From: Kiritimatiellia bacterium
Lineage (GTDB): Bacteria; Verrucomicrobiota; Kiritimatiellia; CAIQIC01; Lenti-01
NCBI GenBank assembly: GCA_017540905.1
Contig: JAFYAC010000019.1
Coordinates: 1-33,189 of the forward strand
Length of the DNA stretch: 33,189 nt
Reading direction: 5' to 3'
How positions within the stretch are numbered: position 1 is the stretch's first letter; every line of letters begins with the position of its first letter. The translations under genes were made by a program, and so were the position numbers. Shown here one piece after another: positions 10,201 to 16,330 of the stretch. The notes beneath the pieces were generated by a model. That model had not been told where the DNA came from and searched no databases. It saw only the letters and a program-made list of their open reading frames with translations.

Positions 10201-12433
10201 CTCCCACTTCGAGCAGATCCTCGCGCGCGCCGAAAAGGCCCTCGCCAACTGCCGCACCGTCCTCGCCTACGCCAACGAATACGGCTCCCGCCTCGCCCAG
10301 GTCGCCAAGGACGAAGAAGACGCCCTCGCCGACGCCGCGACCCAGGAGCAGGCCTTCAACAACCAGCTCATCGCCATCTACGGCACCCCCTACGCCGGCG
10401 ACATCGGCCCCGGCGGCACCTATCCACAGGGCTACGACGGACCCGACCTCTACAACTACACCTACATGGACCTCGCCCCCTACGGCCTCCTCGAAGCCCC
10501 CGAAACCCGCTTCACCAACTCCTACAAGCTCGTCCAGGCCGGCCTCTACGGCTGGGAGTACCAGCACGGACGCGACTGGGAAGGCGACATCGAAACCAAC
10601 AAGTACGAAGAAATCCCCGTCAACTACATCGTCAACGAAGGCGGCATCCGCCTCAAGCCCGCCACCCTCGCCGGCGCCCGCCGCTCCGAGGGCACCATCC
10701 AGGCCGCCTACCGCAACTACCTCAAGGCCTACCTCAAGGTCCAGGAGACCATCGGCGACTACGACACCAAGATGACCATCCTCAAGGAGACCTGGAAAGC
10801 CGTCCGCGAGCAGATGATCCGTTTCTCCGTCAACACCCCCGTCACCCTCGGCGCCCAGATCTTCAAGGAAGTCATCTGCTGGACCGGCACCGAAGACCTC
10901 CTCGTCGACGGCGGCAAATTCGTCATCGACGCCATGAAATTCGACAAGGACATGCTCGCCTACTGCGTCCCCGCCGTCCAGGGCACCGGCCTCACCGTCA
11001 CCGTCGACCCCCGCGCCATGGCGCAGGCCGTGAGCGCCTCCCCGCAGGGAACCGCGTTCCACACCCTGATGGGCCAGGTCTACACCGCCCTGGCCACGCG
11101 CTACGCCAAGAAACTGAAAGCCTCCTACGCCGACCTCGTGACCGGCTTGAGCGAGGCCGTCCAGGGCGCCCTCGACCTCTTCCGCAAACTCGAGACCACC
11201 ATGGAGACCGCCGCCATGGACGTCAACCTCGCCGCCGCGGCCATCCAGCCCTCCTTCGCCGACCTCGCGGCGGCCGAGGCCGCCTACCGCGCCGAAGTCG
11301 AGAAGGGCGAACAGCTCCAGGAACAGCGCGCCCTCTGGCGCCAGCAAGTCTCCAACCGCGCCACCGCCCAACGCTACCTCGACATGTACAACCGCGTCCA
11401 GCGCAACCTCGCCCTCACCAAGTACTCCACCGCCTTCGACACCGCCCAGCGCTACGTCTGGGAGCTCGCCAAGGTCTACGACTACGAAACCGGCCTCCTC
11501 TCCTCCGACCCCCAGGCCGGCAAGCAATTCCTCGCCGACATCGTCGCCACCCGCTCCCTCGGCCAGGAAGGCGTCTCCATCGCTTCCGCCACCACCGACG
11601 GCGGATTGTACGACGTCGTCAACCGCATGAAGGCCAACTGGGACGTCCTCAAGCCCCGCCTCGGCATCAACAACCCCGACAAGCCCGCCAAATGGTTCTC
11701 CCTCCGCCGCGAACTCTTCCGCATCAAGGAAGGCGCCGCCGGCGACGAAGCCTGGAAGAAGGAACTCGCCAAGTACCGCGTCGACAACATCCTCGCCGAC
11801 GCCGAATTCGCGCGCCACTGCCAGCCCCCCGCGAGCGAAAACACCCTCGTCTTCCGCGAGCCGGGCTACATCATCCCCTTCTCCACCTCCATCAACAGCG
11901 CCGAGAACTACTTCGGCAAGACCCTCCAGTTCGGCGACCACCAGTTCTCCAGCTCCGACTACGCCACCAAGATCGACGCCGTCGGCGTCGACCTCGTCGG
12001 CCTCGACGGCCTCGAAGGCGGCGCCGGTGTCGAACCCAACATCTACCTCGTCCCCGTCGGTACCGACTACATGCGCTCGCCGGCGGGCACCGAACGCGCC
12101 CTCCTCGGCTGGAACGTCGTCGACCAGGTCCTCCCGCTGCCCTACACCGTCGGCTCCGCCGAACTCGACGCCCGCGACTGGATCTCCACCTTCTCTGGCC
12201 TCGACGGCACCACCGACGCCACCGCAACCATCCGCCGCCATTCCACCCTGCGCGCCGGCCCGGACTTCAAGTCCACGCGCCTCGTCGGCCGCAGCGCCTG
12301 GAACGACCGCTGGCTCCTGGTCATCCCCGCCTCCGCCATCGACGCCGACACCGACAAGGCCATGAACCTCATCGAATCCGCCGTCACCGACATCCGCCTC
12401 GGCATCCGCGCCTACGCCCGCAGCGGCAACTGA
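4205..12433 (+). CDS. Giant exported protein, 2,742 aa, unknown function
   Basis: Start ATG 4205 follows a perfect SD and overlaps the upstream stop. The N-terminus is unusually long: about 35 residues encoded by YTTTCAAC repeats (4210-4302), then a core GVVVAALCAATAAAAA before VPADTELTLGE, probably a signal peptide. Residues about 50-830 look beta-rich, including a possible LamG-like sandwich (about 700-830). A repeat-derived, Ser/Glu-rich linker occupies about 842-868. The second half is mostly helical with distinctive blocks: GEFYTLLGSEAYSDAKNP (about 1700), YPQGHGDAWGHYL (about 1810) and DIGPGGTYPQGYDGPDLY (about 2066). The region after 2,330 is Ala/Glu-rich and coiled-coil-like; the last 200 residues are again beta-like. 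Cysteines are few and no catalytic motif is evident. GC is very high with strong C-ending codons, and there is no frameshift in 8.2 kb. It is probably a very large surface or secreted protein; I do not recognise a named family. Confidence 0.88.
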   Translation: MNRSTFQPFNLSTRHPLKTLLSTFRLFNLSTLAGVVVAALCAATAAAAAVPADTELTLGEVGLPVWMPAYGAAYRQPSSVYPISAARAPVEDGQRVTSVSDKNAAVKWELAAWTAGRTLSEQPPDLKLGDTCTAIPMDPESVDWDRTIAANAAAVAAGRLLFDMGAADPAERLIFTASGATEVAWVSASGETVKQVYSVGSFSSARPYRIFATRVDEANSAAFIDLSGKFVSFFGDPNLLRREYSVRTGGVSNVVYGIDYDPSNTKLLTVRYTVDEQTGKIHCPQGQLVMAYYDTETKDHMVAHVVVEICPPNVTTLSADVGQCLRPAGGGYSATEKLYCVAAAGLSADDNDPYSPYLEQYSAPGGEESTDPDHGKMFAIVPTDVTTSQSGMAMPWKADIYWQTEDPMKTRWTFEHDWYLVSWPADPLRVVVAPAGAQAGCPVIVPTNYVVKTGFKMPADVSAVPDDNTGELALNGADRGKVLVKLLNANGKGCPSYLPIELTDYRREEVASPRAFEWAVGVELSPRIGPEAGPAARAMSERVDDKLPGYIYEPESPARNWNPRLYHKPAGTPALGAVDVPTADELADEAVNGADDDPFASLQSAIYPVNEVRNAKIQVWWRANFRTPQMPTPVTYPALVQNYNATWDMTMADGFLPTIALSSQLGSADPEMTAWTGRSLLLVESNSTAAVDLGGRRLGTNAPSAAVAFACYVSPDGDATPGRLAGWRFGGNGVDDAASIEAVLEQGADDAFRIVFTAKDGDAVTNETYAVEPGRWTEVSMEVPAGAFGQDATVTYGATDASAGDSATFVALDDLGLFYCDATNVIGTFYSFDFTSDDLHTVEKLSVESLNGDEEKLSTSQLSNLSTGGEAAASVRTASDDEGNILTCRNCSVAAAGASRDFELVLPPGSQPAPEIYYQNDPAETGYNPNEEHAFVDSGPGGYVVWALRNDLNTETSSKPVVMVMYGENGKGRMQAFAVETNSIAHSRMESEAVVGNMLLPPAPVGRLAGSQTAIDATSSAFGFEDNAVAYRDRKNGLWARRDGIAYAKYGYPMQSGFFFPSLDEQPAPGTPIAWLACRGIPNPTLAQITNTANAVNWKWTANWPENVPELKIGQVLTKAAQGLPEMWNAASMAVCYPNPSPSNVAAGASSGATVVELIDPTVKQTSATPLPVKASFPDEYGFILGPSGTTFLRKGKYYFTGLPPSISDRFYVTVEDGGLLAPGLNARMNLIGQYVEKESGGSYLELNVLTAEERDAIKKLCKLDPAQRKADVDNWNAAADALAVTEVKPSPRTNPGEPVQTTNSKEMILAFPSWSLYEQWLDKVANDESPLATDRFVVDKYAFSELGTQWTVVAGKPVKGDNLVFATWTNTSTSQHLVGTTRRAAAKKLYEELGLNTYLGKEWDDVSPSKYTCWITYVRGTFTWTGEEKPAANTYLPRDHYALVADGTGTGYVTLIENDNPDPTQVSEGLPVRMHVIKVVPELYADGIAVLNDPLNKLSEKLTLLYRTPLGSSADKYEFQWCYTTPATDGTVPGKGTDAWKDKAMDTGLVSVQLGLNGANLQDYVNTYYTLRYRPVRDSATWNLLAAAHPDWTDADFWSPWADEQLAEGWLQRVLNSLTPFAQRVEDFYNERSDMGFSMLEQIGGPYQGDVALNNDNLSEVGLLELYQTVFNRAESLLVAAGGNNIDMSKQLILAQTRMGEFYTLLGSEAYSDAKNPLIPAGAGGEPFASGTFSFANQVPSLLDEELALLRGRTKATAFPRMTEAPLYNRLAWNLTKGITEGEPAYVANYGIRARGGVLDVNCAAAQYPQGHGDAWGHYLSALSGYYRLLRNPYFDWAAAMGEMLMDQKLVNVDYQDEQKFADAAVRLVQTGEDAMDLTLRKAWKENGGDIAAAYFDADPEQAFGYGEWATRTGLAAAYNWMAANALLPTNGEPYAAFTDKGVSKITRETATQLPVLASAVRSVQRKLQGVQAGANPLGLSANAIPFDIDPDQLAAKNSHFEQILARAEKALANCRTVLAYANEYGSRLAQVAKDEEDALADAATQEQAFNNQLIAIYGTPYAGDIGPGGTYPQGYDGPDLYNYTYMDLAPYGLLEAPETRFTNSYKLVQAGLYGWEYQHGRDWEGDIETNKYEEIPVNYIVNEGGIRLKPATLAGARRSEGTIQAAYRNYLKAYLKVQETIGDYDTKMTILKETWKAVREQMIRFSVNTPVTLGAQIFKEVICWTGTEDLLVDGGKFVIDAMKFDKDMLAYCVPAVQGTGLTVTVDPRAMAQAVSASPQGTAFHTLMGQVYTALATRYAKKLKASYADLVTGLSEAVQGALDLFRKLETTMETAAMDVNLAAAAIQPSFADLAAAEAAYRAEVEKGEQLQEQRALWRQQVSNRATAQRYLDMYNRVQRNLALTKYSTAFDTAQRYVWELAKVYDYETGLLSSDPQAGKQFLADIVATRSLGQEGVSIASATTDGGLYDVVNRMKANWDVLKPRLGINNPDKPAKWFSLRRELFRIKEGAAGDEAWKKELAKYRVDNILADAEFARHCQPPASENTLVFREPGYIIPFSTSINSAENYFGKTLQFGDHQFSSSDYATKIDAVGVDLVGLDGLEGGAGVEPNIYLVPVGTDYMRSPAGTERALLGWNVVDQVLPLPYTVGSAELDARDWISTFSGLDGTTDATATIRRHSTLRAGPDFKSTRLVGRSAWNDRWLLVIPASAIDADTDKAMNLIESAVTDIRLGIRAYARSGN
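6728..6804 (+). repeat. Octamer-repeat cassette inserted in frame inside the giant gene
   Basis: GTTGAAA units (6728-6752) are followed by CTTTCAAC units (6772-6804) in the opposite orientation, with GTTGAAAGC at 6743-6751 exactly complementary to GCTTTCAAC at 6772-6780. The reading frame passes through and yields a Ser/Leu/Glu-rich stretch with no resemblance to the flanking protein. Base composition drops sharply from the surrounding GC-rich codons. Confidence 0.8.
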
Positions 12434-12435
12434 GA

Positions 12436-12583
12436 TTGAAAGGTTGAGAAGTTGAAAGGTTGAGAAGTTGAAAGGTTGAAAGGTTGAAAAGTTGAAAGGT
12501 CATTTTTTGATTGCCGTTTTGCTCTCCGTCCTCATTGTGGCTGCGGAACCTTTCAACCCTTCAACCTTTCAACCTTTCAACTC
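12436..12583. repeat. Two inverted octamer arrays around the start of the 12492 gene
   Basis: GTTGAAAGG-type units at 12436-12500 face CCTTTCAAC-type units at 12548-12583. Bases 12467-12500 and 12548-12581 are complementary at 32 of 34 positions, leaving a 47-nt loop. The left arm carries the SD-like GAAAGG and the TTG start; the right arm encodes the residues just after the signal peptide. Confidence 0.85.
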
Positions 12584-12947
12584 TTACACCAACCACGCTG
12601 GCAACGCGGTGTCCGGCACCGTCATCGCCCTCGACGCCCACACCGCGACCTTCTCCAACGCCGGGGAGGTCGTGGTGTTGCCCCTGAGCATCTTCCCCGA
12701 ATCCGAACAACGCCGCCTCGCCGCCGACTACGGCACCCCCATCCTTCCCGCCCCCATCCGCCGCGCCATCGACGGCGCCAACCGCGCCATCGCCCGCTCC
12801 CGCCAACGCGCCGCCAAAGGCCTCTGTACCCCCGAAGACAGCGCCTCCTTCATCGCCCGCACCCAATCCGCCCTCACCGCCTACCTCGACGCCCAACTCG
12901 CCTCCGGCGTCCTCACCCCCGCCGAACGCGCCGCCCTCCCCCCCTGA
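12492..12947 (+). CDS. Small exported SHD1-like protein
   Basis: The frame begins after an in-frame TGA at 12477; the best start is TTG 12492 with GAAAGG 8 nt upstream, giving MKGHFLIAVLLSVLIVAA as signal peptide (TTG 12507 is an alternative lacking the Lys). Residues about 20-32 (EPFNPSTFQPFN) are repeat-derived. The next segment, SYTNHAGNAVSGTVIALD through VVVLPLSIFPESEQRRL, fits the SLA1-homology (SHD1, SH3-like) pattern common in exported Planctomycetes and Verrucomicrobia proteins: W/Y-T-N/D start, beta strands, then a 'LPLS.L...D/EQ' ending. The C-terminal 80 residues are helical and Arg/Ala-rich. It begins 58 bp after the giant gene and probably shares its transcript. Role unknown. Confidence 0.75.
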   Translation: MKGHFLIAVLLSVLIVAAEPFNPSTFQPFNSYTNHAGNAVSGTVIALDAHTATFSNAGEVVVLPLSIFPESEQRRLAADYGTPILPAPIRRAIDGANRAIARSRQRAAKGLCTPEDSASFIARTQSALTAYLDAQLASGVLTPAERAALPP

Positions 12948-13076
12948 CCCTCCCCCTGTCCCCGTCCTGCCGGGCGGCCCCCGTGCCGCCCCCGCCCGCT
13001 CCCCCTTCCACTCCCCCCCTGACCCTCCCCCTGTCCCTGTCTTGCCGGGCGGCCCCCGTGCCGCCCCCTCCCGCTT
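12945..13076. repeat. 75-bp tandem duplication with C-rich tract and GC hairpins
   Basis: The sequence from 12945 (the stop of the previous gene) recurs from 13020 with a 75-bp period and few changes over about 56 bases. Each unit has a perfect hairpin, GGGCGGC / GCCGCCC with a 6-nt loop (12972-12991 and 13047-13066). No T-tract follows, so a classical intrinsic terminator is not shown, though the position after the operon end would suit termination. Confidence 0.8.
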
Positions 13077-13449
13077 TCCCTCACGCTTTCCCTCCCGCCC
13101 CCCTCCCTCTCTCCTCCCGTTTTCCCCCCTTTCCCCCTCCCACTTTCCGCCCACAGGGCTCATCCGCTCATTCCGGTGGCGCATCTCTGCAGAATAAGGA
13201 CATCCGCCTGGCCGCCCGCGACGCCTCCTGGTGCCCTTGACCGGCCCCCCCCCTCATCTCCCGAGCATCGCGCGGCGTTTGTCGCGGCCATGGAGGACTC
13301 CCATGGAAAAGAGGCCGATAGAAAAGGGGCCAGACCACGGCACCCTGGAGAGCGGAAGAATGTCTCACGCAAAGTCCGCAACGTCCGCAAAGTGAGCGGG
13401 ATGGAAGCGGATGGGATGGACCGACTTGGCGCCGCGGCGGGGCACTACC
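13077..13449. other. Intergenic, extremely pyrimidine-rich then plain
   Basis: Bases 13077-13160 are almost pure C/T on the plus strand (CCCTCC and CTTTCCC runs). The rest shows no gene, RNA or clear promoter that I can support. Confidence 0.5.
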
Positions 13450-13875
13450 TCATCCAAGGGATCCGGAGGAGGCAAGGTAATCGGCGGGGGAGAGTACGGG
13501 GAGCACGCCCGGAGGATAATGGGCGCGGTCGCGCGAGAGAATGCACGTGGCACCGCAGCGCAGGGCGGAGGCCAGCTGGATGTCGTCCTCGAAGTCCTTG
13601 TGCGGAATGTCGGCCGCTTCGCGGAGGATGGGGGCGTCGAGGGGAACGACGGAGAAGATGCCGAGAATCAGGCGGACGGCCGAGAGCGCGTTTTCGCGGC
13701 CGATGAACTTCGCCGCAACGTAGTGGACGTTGTTGAGGGAGATGGCCGAGACATAGCCGCGGGCGGCACCCGTCTCGCACAGGGCCCACGCCGAGGCGGC
13801 GGGCGCAAAGAATTCCGGCCGGCGCAACACGACGTCGAGGAGGACGTTCGTGTCGAAGAACAGTTTCGGCTTCAC
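13450..13875 (-). CDS. PIN-domain ribonuclease toxin (PIN_3/VapC-like)
   Basis: The 141 residues begin with FFDTNVLLDVVL, the first PIN acidic motif, and have FEDDIQLASALRCGATCILSRD, the second acidic cluster typical of PIN_3 toxins. The middle position usually held by Glu reads ISLNNVHYV, an Asn variant seen in this subfamily. PIN toxins are Mg2+-dependent RNases cutting tRNA, rRNA or mRNA. The start GTG at 13875 overlaps the antitoxin stop (GTGA, 13872-13875), so the two are translationally coupled. Length is normal. Activity is inferred. Confidence 0.85.
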   Translation of the reverse strand: MKPKLFFDTNVLLDVVLRRPEFFAPAASAWALCETGAARGYVSAISLNNVHYVAAKFIGRENALSAVRLILGIFSVVPLDAPILREAADIPHKDFEDDIQLASALRCGATCILSRDRAHYPPGVLPVLSPADYLASSGSLG

Positions 13876-14135
13876 GGGGCGAACCTTTCCGCCAGGCGTT
13901 CATCGCGGATGGCACGCCAGTCCAGGTCACCCGGGACGGAACGGGCCCCGCAGGCCAATGACAAGGCCCGGAGCGTTTTCGGTGGATAACCCGGTTCAGC
14001 CGGCAGTTCACGCCCCGCAGCCTCGACAAAGCGGGAAAACATCGACGAAATGCTTTCCCGGCGCCTTTTCGAAAGCCGCCGGGCATTCTCCAGGACAGGA
14101 CGGGGGATGCTGAGGGTGAGCTTCGTGGTGTTCAT
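13872..14135 (-). CDS. Ribbon-helix-helix type antitoxin (DUF6364-like)
   Basis: The 87 residues start MNTTKLTLSIPRPVLENARRL followed by a basic Ser-rich helix (RRRESISSMFSRFVE). This is the strand-helix-helix layout of RHH antitoxins such as DUF6364, which pair with PIN toxins. GGAG lies 9 nt before the ATG. The C-terminal half (PGYPPKTLRALSL and beyond) would wrap the toxin. It overlaps the PIN gene by 4 nt, and two ATACGTAT palindromes just upstream are the likely autoregulatory operator. Confidence 0.75.
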   Translation of the reverse strand: MNTTKLTLSIPRPVLENARRLSKRRRESISSMFSRFVEAAGRELPAEPGYPPKTLRALSLACGARSVPGDLDWRAIRDERLAERFAP

Positions 14136-14151
14136 GGATCAAGGCTCCGTT

Positions 14152-14183
14152 ATACGTATTTTCTTCTGTCATTCTATACGTAT
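14152..14183 (-). promoter_or_regulatory. Twin ATACGTAT palindromes, likely antitoxin operator
   Basis: Perfect 8-bp palindromes ATACGTAT at 14152-14159 and 14176-14183 are 24 bp apart, just over two helical turns, and start 17 bp upstream of the antitoxin ATG. The region is markedly AT-richer than its surroundings, as expected for a promoter. Binding by the RHH antitoxin is inferred. Confidence 0.6.
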
Positions 14184-14269
14184 GAAAGGTGGCTTCAAGC
14201 CTAAACGGACAGATGACCGGCATCCGCCAAGGCCGCAAAGGGAGCGGGAGGAGAGCGGGAGGGGAAAAA

Positions 14270-14696
14270 GGGATCTGCTCCTCGGTTTTCGCCACCCGCC
14301 GTTCCAGCCGCTCGATCCGCTCGTTCACCGCGTACCCGCGCAACAACACCTCCTTCAGAACCCCGGTGGCCCAAATCCTGAAATGCGTGGCCTGCGGGGA
14401 GTTGACGCGATAGCCGACGGCGATGATGACATCGAGGTTGTAGTATGGCTGGATGCGGTTGACCATCCTTCCACCCTCTTTTGAACCTGTGCAATTTTTG
14501 CACAGGTTGCCCCTTCAAGGAGTTCGGCCGTGGCATAGATGTTCCTGATGTGGCGGTTGATGACGCTGCGGTCCACCCCGAACAGTTCCCCCATGCGGAC
14601 CTGCGTCAGCCATACCGTCTCGTTTTCGAGCCGGACATCAATGCGCAGGGTTTCATCGGGCTGGTAGATGACAATCTGGTTCTGCGGCTGGCTCAT
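14270..14696 (-). pseudogene. rhuM: RhuM-family gene remnant, frameshifted and 3'-truncated
   Basis: From ATG 14696 the frame reads IVIYQPDETLRIDVRLENE, TVWLTQVRMGELFGVDRSV, then CAKIAQVQ, the well-conserved N-terminus of the virulence RhuM family. At about 14474-14483 the frame shifts: one G appears missing, after which the other frame continues EGGRMVNRIQPYYNLDVII, GYRVNSPQATHFRIWATGVL and GYAVNERIERLE. Homology ends near 14270, so roughly the last half of a usual 300-350 aa protein is gone, and unrelated sequence and the PIN/antitoxin module follow. RhuM proteins look like DNA-binding regulators of uncertain role. Two independent lesions support a true pseudogene. Confidence 0.8.
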
Positions 14697-14826
14697 GCCC
14701 GTACCCTGCCACGATGCCCTCGCCACATCAAATAAAAAGGAACCAATGTACAATAACCAATCTGCGGCGGGACTGGGGGACGGGCGCCCTCGTCCGTCCA
14801 AAGTGGAAAGGACACGGAAGGGATGC

Positions 14827-14875
14827 CAACATTGAAACCCATGAAAACCGCTCCGCGGACATGGAAACGCGGGAG
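14827..14875 (+). repeat. Dispersed hairpin repeat, copy 1
   Basis: A CAACATTGAAA core is followed by a nested hairpin: outer arms CCATG / CATGG, inner arms CCGC / GCGG with a 3-nt loop. The same element is at 15958-16008 and, reversed, at 25218-25262. Confidence 0.75.
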
Positions 14876-14921
14876 AATGGCAGCGCTCGGTGTTGCGTTC
14901 CGGCGGTCTCGTGCTATATTG

Positions 14922-14930
14922 CAGACGAAA
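14922..14930 (+). promoter_or_regulatory. Extended -10 element before the GNAT module
   Basis: TGCTATATT has the TGn plus TATATT form of an extended -10 and lies 13 bp before the ATG at 14944. No good -35 is seen at 17 bp, as is usual for extended -10 promoters. A modest-confidence call. Confidence 0.4.
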
Positions 14931-14943
14931 CGAGGAAGAAGAC

Positions 14944-15126
14944 ATGGCAACATCCAGCATAACCGCGAATTTTGCGATTCGTGACGGGAAAGAGGCGAAG
15001 GCCTTCATCGCCGCCTTGTTGTCGGATACCCGTCCCACGCCCCCACCTGCCAGAAAACGCACGTGGGGATTTGCCGGAAGCGTTGCGGAAATCGAGCGTC
15101 GCCGTCCGCGAAAACGCGCGAAATGA
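14944..15126 (+). CDS. Small antitoxin-like partner of the GNAT gene, 60 aa
   Basis: The ATG at 14944 is preceded by GAGGAAG. The peptide starts MATSSITANFAIRDGKEAKA, a pattern I recall from short genes next to this type of GNAT protein, and ends in a basic tail (ERRRPRKRAK). The stop overlaps the next start (ATGA at 15123-15126), giving translational coupling. No RHH motif of the DUF1778 type, the usual GNAT antitoxin, is present, so the antitoxin role is inferred from gene order, size and overlap. Confidence 0.6.
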   Translation: MATSSITANFAIRDGKEAKAFIAALLSDTRPTPPPARKRTWGFAGSVAEIERRRPRKRAK

Positions 15127-15725
15127 GCGGCTTCCAGGTCATCAAGCTCACCGACTTCATACGCGATGTCGGGGAGGATGAGGCACGCAGGCGTCTTTCG
15201 TCTTTTTCGAGCGGCGGTTTGAACAACGAAGTCGAGGAATATCTCCGCGATGCCGCTTTCCGCCATTCAAGGAAGAAAACCTCGATTACCTATCTTGTCA
15301 TGGCGAACGGCGACACGCACAACTGCCTTGCCTACTACACACTGGCGGTCAAGCCGTTCTCGATTCGGTTGACACGCCTGACGGCCCGGCAGAAGAACGC
15401 CATGAAAGACCTTGCAAGAATCAGCATTTCCAAGGAAGAAAAACACTATGGGATTTCGTCCTACCTGATTGCCCAGCTGGCCAAAAACTATGCCCTCGAG
15501 GACGGCAAACTGATTTCGGGAAGGGATCTCGTTGGATTCATCCTCGACCAGATACGCGGCATCCGCGACCAGGTGGGCGGCAAGGTGGTGTTTCTCGAAT
15601 ACGAGAAAGACAGGCCGAAGCTCAGGGATTTCTACAAATCGTGCGCCTTCGAGGAATTCAAGATGCCTTCCGACGCGGATGACGGCGCCTCCTTCGGCCA
15701 GATGTTCTGCTTCCTCAATGATTGA
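15123..15725 (+). CDS. GNAT-family N-acetyltransferase, probable toxin
   Basis: ATG 15123 is chosen because it overlaps the upstream stop; the frame is open a little further upstream. The 200 residues show an N-terminal LSSFSSGGLNNEVEEYLRD segment, a TYLVMANGDTHNCLAYYTLA strand pair, a YLIAQLAKNYAL acetyl-CoA loop region, ISGRDLVGFILDQI, then VVFLEYEKDRPKLRDFYKSC and a final FEEFK, the usual GNAT C-terminus. Related GNATs of this size are often found beside a very short coupled gene and are suspected toxins that acetylate aminoacyl-tRNA or other targets. Target and toxicity are inferred here. Confidence 0.8.
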   Translation: MSGFQVIKLTDFIRDVGEDEARRRLSSFSSGGLNNEVEEYLRDAAFRHSRKKTSITYLVMANGDTHNCLAYYTLAVKPFSIRLTRLTARQKNAMKDLARISISKEEKHYGISSYLIAQLAKNYALEDGKLISGRDLVGFILDQIRGIRDQVGGKVVFLEYEKDRPKLRDFYKSCAFEEFKMPSDADDGASFGQMFCFLND

Positions 15726-16330
15726 CCTCCCCGCACAGGGGAAAGCGGGAGGGAAGCGAAAAGGGGGCGCCTGGGCTGCTGGCACTGGCTCCCCGCCCGT
15801 CCGAAGCGGAAGGGATGAGGGAGGAGAACGGGAGGGAATCTACAAGAAAGGGAGAAAACCGCTTCGCGGACAGGAAAGACTTGGATGGGGTGATTTCTAC
15901 TCGAATGTCTCGGATGCCGCTTCGCGGACTCGAATGGCTTGGAGGGGGGTGGAAGCTCAACATTGAAAACCATGAAAACCGCTTCGCGGACATGGAAAGG
16001 CGGGAGGGAAGCGGATGTGCAGTCGGGGGAGGGGCGCCCCGCCCGCGGAGCGTCAGGAAAGCGGGAAACAAGCGGAATGACTCCCTCCCCACTCCAGAAA
16101 AGGGGGGGGCCGGTGGAAGGGAAAGCCCTGGGCGGGTGCTTGTGGTGTGGACGGCCCGGGCGGCGGGGTCGCCAGCGCAGGAGCCTTCGCAAAAGCCCGA
16201 GAGGTTCTTCCTGGTCCCCGTGCGCGGGAAAGAATCGACTCCCACCCGGTTTTGTGTAGGATGCCAAGCAACACAATGGTGTGGTCTTGCCGCAGTCCGG
16301 CGGACGTGCCACGTGGATTGCGTCTTGCAG
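15726..16330. other. Gene-free spacer with repeated CCGCTTCGCGGA hairpins
   Basis: No convincing coding sequence. The CCGC-TTC-GCGG mini-hairpin occurs at about 15864, 15920 and 15979, the last within a full copy of the dispersed repeat. Near the end is a CCACGTGG palindrome (16309-16316), 14 bp before the methyltransferase start, which could be a regulator site. Purine-rich GGGAGG-type sequence fills much of the rest. Confidence 0.55.
15958..16008 (+). repeat. Dispersed hairpin repeat, copy 2
   Basis: The same CAACATTGAAAACC core and nested hairpin (CCATG / CATGG outside, CCGC-TTC-GCGG inside) as copy 1, followed by the same GGCGGGAGG-like tail. Confidence 0.75.

Noticed and set aside
6800-12241. 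Very long open frame (about 1,800 codons) on the minus strand opposite the giant gene, and an 800-codon one at 4322-6724
   Set aside because: They are Gly/Val/Glu/Asp-rich mirror translations caused by the strong G/C third-position bias of the plus-strand gene; no domain, start signal or operon context.
7501-12447. Long plus-strand open frame overlapping the giant gene in another phase
   Set aside because: Its product is almost entirely Arg, Pro and His, a typical out-of-frame artefact in GC-rich genes.
12972-13066. Rho-independent terminators at the duplicated GC hairpins
   Set aside because: Stems are good but no T-tract follows; they are listed as hairpin repeats only.
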